In this document: piece by piece, positions 61,449 through 64,000 of the stretch
Layout of the letters: each line of letters starts with the position of its first letter
Position numbering within the stretch: the first letter of the stretch is position 1
Assembly: GCA_017962965.1 (NCBI GenBank)
Contig: JAGCUI010000048.1
Coordinates: 62,001 to 126,000 of the forward strand
Direction of reading: 5' to 3'
Source: Treponema sp.
GTDB lineage: Bacteria > Spirochaetota > Spirochaetia > Treponematales > Treponemataceae
Length of the DNA stretch: 64,000 bases
Notes under the pieces: generated by a model
The model's input: the letters and a program-made list of their open reading frames with translations, nothing else
The model's database searches: none
Told to the model about the DNA's origin: nothing
Translations under genes and position numbers: made by a program

Positions 61449-61937
61449 CTATGCAATAAGACACTTTTTTATGTCATCAACAAGTAAAACTGAAATATCA
61501 ATTAAATCATTAATACTTGTGTTTTTTTCCGTTATCTTCATAGATCTTGTGGTGATTATTTCTCCTGTGCTAACAGCAGTAAGCGACCACTCAATCTTTA
61601 TCAGCTTTGAAACCTTTGCATCCTTTGAAAGCTCATAATACAACTTTACCTGTACAAAATAATCTGAACTTCCCTCGACAGCCTCTCCAACTCCAAGTCT
61701 CCACAGCATCTGATCATCTTCATCAGAAGAAGAAATTGATGCTTCGGAATTGGTAACGATGTACCCCCAATTAAAGAACTCATCAAAAATCTCATCTTCG
61801 AAAACCAGAGACTGTTCTGTAACATTTGGATTACTTCCATCATGCTGAACTATCTGAAAAGAAAGCTGCTTTCCAAAACATGAAAAACTAAGCATAAAGG
61901 CAGTAAAAATCAAAAATAATGTCTTTTTGTTCCCCAT
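61449..61937 (-). CDS. Small putative lipoprotein
   Basis: A 162-residue protein with a signal peptide (LFLIFTAFMLSFSC), a possible lipobox with Cys near residue 20. The mature part has mixed beta strands (YFVQVKLYYELSKDAKVSKLIKIEWSL) that recall small LpoB-like or CsgG-like lipoproteins, but I cannot assign it. A GGGGTG ribosome site precedes the ATG. The stop lies just upstream of the SPOR gene's ATG, so they are likely co-transcribed and may work together. Confidence 0.7.
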   Translation of the reverse strand: MGNKKTLFLIFTAFMLSFSCFGKQLSFQIVQHDGSNPNVTEQSLVFEDEIFDEFFNWGYIVTNSEASISSSDEDDQMLWRLGVGEAVEGSSDYFVQVKLYYELSKDAKVSKLIKIEWSLTAVSTGEIITTRSMKITEKNTSINDLIDISVLLVDDIKKCLIA

Positions 61938-62030
61938 AGTTTCACCCCAAATTTTATTTATAAGGCTATCATTATGTACATCGGAGAAAAAAATACTCGG
62001 GTTTAGTGTTTTTTATTAAATATTCACACT

Positions 62031-62059
62031 TTGCGTAAATAGTATACTTATGGTAAAAT
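62031..62059 (+). promoter_or_regulatory. Promoter of the sugar-modification locus
   Basis: TTGCGT (62031-62036), 17-base spacer and TAAAAT (62054-62059), about 21 bases before the ATG at 62080. The GGTTGGGAT just before the ATG may serve as ribosome site. Confidence 0.5.
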
Positions 62060-62079
62060 AGATTAATTGGGTTGGGATA

Positions 62080-63585
62080 ATGGAAAAACGCATATATATT
62101 ATAGGTGCCGGATTTGCCGGACAGACAATTGCTAACGATATTAAAAGAAAAAAAGTATTCGGAAAGGTTAATACTTTTTTGGATGACGACAAAAGCCTTA
62201 TTGGTACTGTTATAGACGGAATCCCTGTTTTAGGACCAATCAGCTCTGTTGCATCAATTCTTGGAAATTCCGACAACGACGAAGCAATTATTGCAATTCC
62301 ATCTGCACCAAATGAAAGAATCCGCGAAATCTACGAAACCTTAAAATCAAACGGTTTTTCTCATATAAAAATTCTTCCGGGAATAAGCCAGGTAATAGAA
62401 GGAGCCGGTCACTTAATACAGACAAGGGAAATAGATCCTTTAGATATTTTAGGACGCACTCCAATTACAATCTCATTAAAAGAAAGTCTTTCCTACCTTC
62501 GCGGTAAACGTGTTTTGATTACAGGAGCAGGCGGTTCAATTGGTTCTGAGCTTGCACGCCAGCTTCTTTCTGGAGGGGCAGAAAGACTTTATTTATTCGG
62601 ACACGGAGAAAACTCAATCTGCAATATTTTCCGCGAGCTTAAGATGCTTCAGGCAGAAGGGGTTGGAGAAAAAGCAACTATTGTACCGATTATTGGCGAC
62701 ATGAGAGACCGCGAATATACGGACTTTATTATTAAAAATACCAGATGTAACGTGATTTTCCACTGCGCGGCTTACAAGCATGTTCCGATGATGGAGGAAA
62801 ATCAGGTAGCGGCCATAGAAAACAATGTTTTTGGAACAAAGAACCTTCTGGATGCAAGCATTAAACACAAGGTAGATAAATTTGTTTTGATTTCTACAGA
62901 TAAGGCTGTGGCTCCGGTTTGTATTTACGGTGTTTCAAAAATGCTTTGCGAAAAGCTTGTTTTGGATGCAGCAAAAAAAATCAAAGATCCGTCGCAGGCA
63001 ATTATGTTTGTGCGCTTTGGAAACGTTCTTGGCTCGCGCGGTTCAATTCTTCCTTTATTCCAGAGTCAGATTAAAACAGGTGGCCCTGTAACAGTAACAG
63101 ACGAAAAAATGGAAAGATTTTTTATGACAATTCCAGAAGCGTGTTCCTTAGTTTTACAGACTGGTGGAGTTGGCATAAACGGAAAATCATACCTTTTGGA
63201 TATGGGAGAGCCGATTAAAATCATAGACCTTGCAAAGCAGATTATTAAGGTTTCTGGTCTTGAGCCATATAAGGATATTGATATTAAAATTCTTGGCTCC
63301 AGAAAGGGTGAACGCCTTATTGAACCTCTCTGGCTCGAAGACGAACATCCTGCAAAAACAAAATACAAAAAAATCCTTCAGCTTGATAACAAGGAATATG
63401 ACTCAAAGCGCCTGGAAGACCTTTTAGAAAAATTAAAGCCGTTTTGTTTTTACACAGAAGGAAAAGAAAGCGACTTTAGAAATAAAGAAAAACTTGTAAA
63501 AATTCTTTGCGACGACTGTAAAAGCCTTAAGGATTTTTATGAAGAAATTAAAACCGACGGATTACAGCGTACGGATGTATTATAG
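62080..63585 (+). CDS. FlaA1/CapD-type nucleotide-sugar dehydratase, soluble form
   Basis: A 501-residue protein with two Rossmann parts: an N-terminal CoA-binding-like domain (IIGAGFAGQTIANDI near residue 6) and a C-terminal SDR 4,6-dehydratase/epimerase domain (ITGAGGSIGSELARQL near 148, YKHVPMMEE near 232, FVLISTDKAV near 268, YGVSKMLCEKL near 281). The four membrane helices of PglF/WbpM-type proteins are missing, so it should be cytoplasmic. Such enzymes convert UDP-GlcNAc to keto-sugars for bacillosamine-like or other deoxy-amino sugars. It is followed by a DegT aminotransferase, which fits that pathway. Confidence 0.88.
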   Translation: MEKRIYIIGAGFAGQTIANDIKRKKVFGKVNTFLDDDKSLIGTVIDGIPVLGPISSVASILGNSDNDEAIIAIPSAPNERIREIYETLKSNGFSHIKILPGISQVIEGAGHLIQTREIDPLDILGRTPITISLKESLSYLRGKRVLITGAGGSIGSELARQLLSGGAERLYLFGHGENSICNIFRELKMLQAEGVGEKATIVPIIGDMRDREYTDFIIKNTRCNVIFHCAAYKHVPMMEENQVAAIENNVFGTKNLLDASIKHKVDKFVLISTDKAVAPVCIYGVSKMLCEKLVLDAAKKIKDPSQAIMFVRFGNVLGSRGSILPLFQSQIKTGGPVTVTDEKMERFFMTIPEACSLVLQTGGVGINGKSYLLDMGEPIKIIDLAKQIIKVSGLEPYKDIDIKILGSRKGERLIEPLWLEDEHPAKTKYKKILQLDNKEYDSKRLEDLLEKLKPFCFYTEGKESDFRNKEKLVKILCDDCKSLKDFYEEIKTDGLQRTDVL

Positions 63586-63629
63586 AAAGAATAAAAGAGT
63601 TTAAAAGCAAATTTTGGCAGAGGAAAAAG

Positions 63630-64000
63630 ATGAGTGAAATAAAAGTACCTTTTCACAGAGCAGCAATCACAGAAAGCGAAAAAAAAGCCGTACTTGATGT
63701 ACTTGATTCAGGCTGGCTTACAACTGGAAAATACGCTTTGGAATTTGAAAAAAAATTTACTGCAGCTGTTTCTAAAGGTGATGAAAAAAGAAACCTCAAC
63801 GATAAAAGACCTGTAATCAGCCTCTGCGTAAACTCAAACACTTCGGGAATGATTCTTGCAATGGAAGCCTGCGGAGTAAAAGAAGGAACAGCCGTAATCA
63901 CAACTCCGTATACCTTTGTTTCTACAGCAGCCTGTGCCCGCCACTTAAATGCAGACGTATATTTTGCAGATATAGAAAAGGATTCTTACAGCATAGATCC
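63630..64000 (+). CDS. DegT/DnrJ/EryC1 aminotransferase, N-terminal part (cut by window edge)
   Basis: The first 123 residues of a PLP-dependent sugar aminotransferase. It begins MSEIKVPFHRAAITES and shows AVLDVLDSGWLTTGKY near residue 20, SNTSGMILAMEACGVKEG near 70 and ITTPYTFVSTA near 90, all typical. A GAGGAAA ribosome site precedes the ATG. It follows the dehydratase by 44 bases and probably aminates its keto-sugar product. The PLP lysine region lies outside the window. Confidence 0.92.
   Translation, partial: MSEIKVPFHRAAITESEKKAVLDVLDSGWLTTGKYALEFEKKFTAAVSKGDEKRNLNDKRPVISLCVNSNTSGMILAMEACGVKEGTAVITTPYTFVSTAACARHLNADVYFADIEKDSYSID

Noticed and set aside
1-64000. CRISPR arrays, insertion sequences, prophage, toxin-antitoxin pairs and defence genes
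   Set aside because: No spaced direct repeats, transposase, integrase or known defence motifs were seen in a read of both strands.

Overview
The window looks like chromosome of a spirochaete of the genus Treponema. The DNA is AT-rich and encodes a diderm envelope toolkit (BamA, TamB, Skp, LolCDE, LptD). It also carries a PUR-domain protein of the Borrelia BpuR type. Several gene orders match those I remember from T. pallidum: tamB-bamA-skp-mutS, uvrA-lptD, and cheW next to a DegT-like gene, nadK and recN. A branched-chain aminotransferase, a shikimate gene and a sugar-type oxidoreductase cluster suggest a metabolically richer gut or oral treponeme rather than T. pallidum itself; this is an inference. 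No insertion sequence, prophage, CRISPR array, rRNA or convincing tRNA was seen. The region is densely packed, and no gene-free stretch exceeds about 210 bases.

Layout. From 1 to 14.2 kb everything is on the minus strand: recN (cut by the window edge), nadK, a DegT-like protein without the PLP lysine, cheW, a comF-type phosphoribosyltransferase, mutS, skp, bamA and tamB. From 14.3 to 18.3 kb a plus-strand block holds tmk, a small exported protein, aroB, a cysteine desulfurase and the PUR-domain protein. From 18.3 to 34.7 kb (minus) come rnhB, a beta-helix surface-type protein, a phosphoribosyltransferase, a three-gene ABC importer behind a clpC-type gene, lolE-lolD-lolC, a lipoprotein, ftsY, an exported coiled-coil protein, and prfB with a programmed +1 frameshift. 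A lone plus-strand FN3/TPR exported protein starts at 34.8 kb. From 35.7 to 47.8 kb (minus) lie a TPR protein, a corC-like CBS protein, ybeY, a 7TM-HD phosphodiesterase, phoH, lptD and uvrA. From 47.9 to 51.6 kb (plus) lie a TatD-like protein that has lost metal ligands and a three-gene oxidoreductase/isomerase module. From 51.6 to 58.2 kb (minus) come a CYTH protein, a DUF4349-type lipoprotein, pnp, rpsO, a shortened ribF and a coiled-coil exported protein. ilvE (plus) is followed by a shared terminator, then an acidic-repeat DPBB/SPOR protein and a small lipoprotein (minus). The right edge opens a plus-strand sugar-modification locus (FlaA1/CapD-type dehydratase, then a DegT aminotransferase).

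How the genes work together. Envelope assembly is the main theme: Skp, BamA and TamB for outer-membrane proteins, LolCDE for lipoproteins, LptD for a lipid or glycolipid, FtsY for membrane targeting, and many exported proteins of unknown role. A second group handles RNA and translation: prfB, ybeY, phoH, rpsO, pnp and rnhB. A third handles DNA repair: recN, mutS and uvrA.

Most notable points: the prfB frameshift; a recurring promoter arrangement that puts the -10 box only 6-9 bases from the start codon without a ribosome binding site (six genes, suggesting leaderless mRNAs); three enzyme-family proteins with altered active sites (DegT-like, TatD-like, FMN-dehydrogenase-like); a RibF whose kinase half is strongly reduced; and a perfect 18-base tandem repeat inside the DPBB/SPOR gene. 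I found no clear self-contained new defence or mobile system. The best candidate for undescribed biochemistry is the three-gene module at 48.9-51.6 kb.
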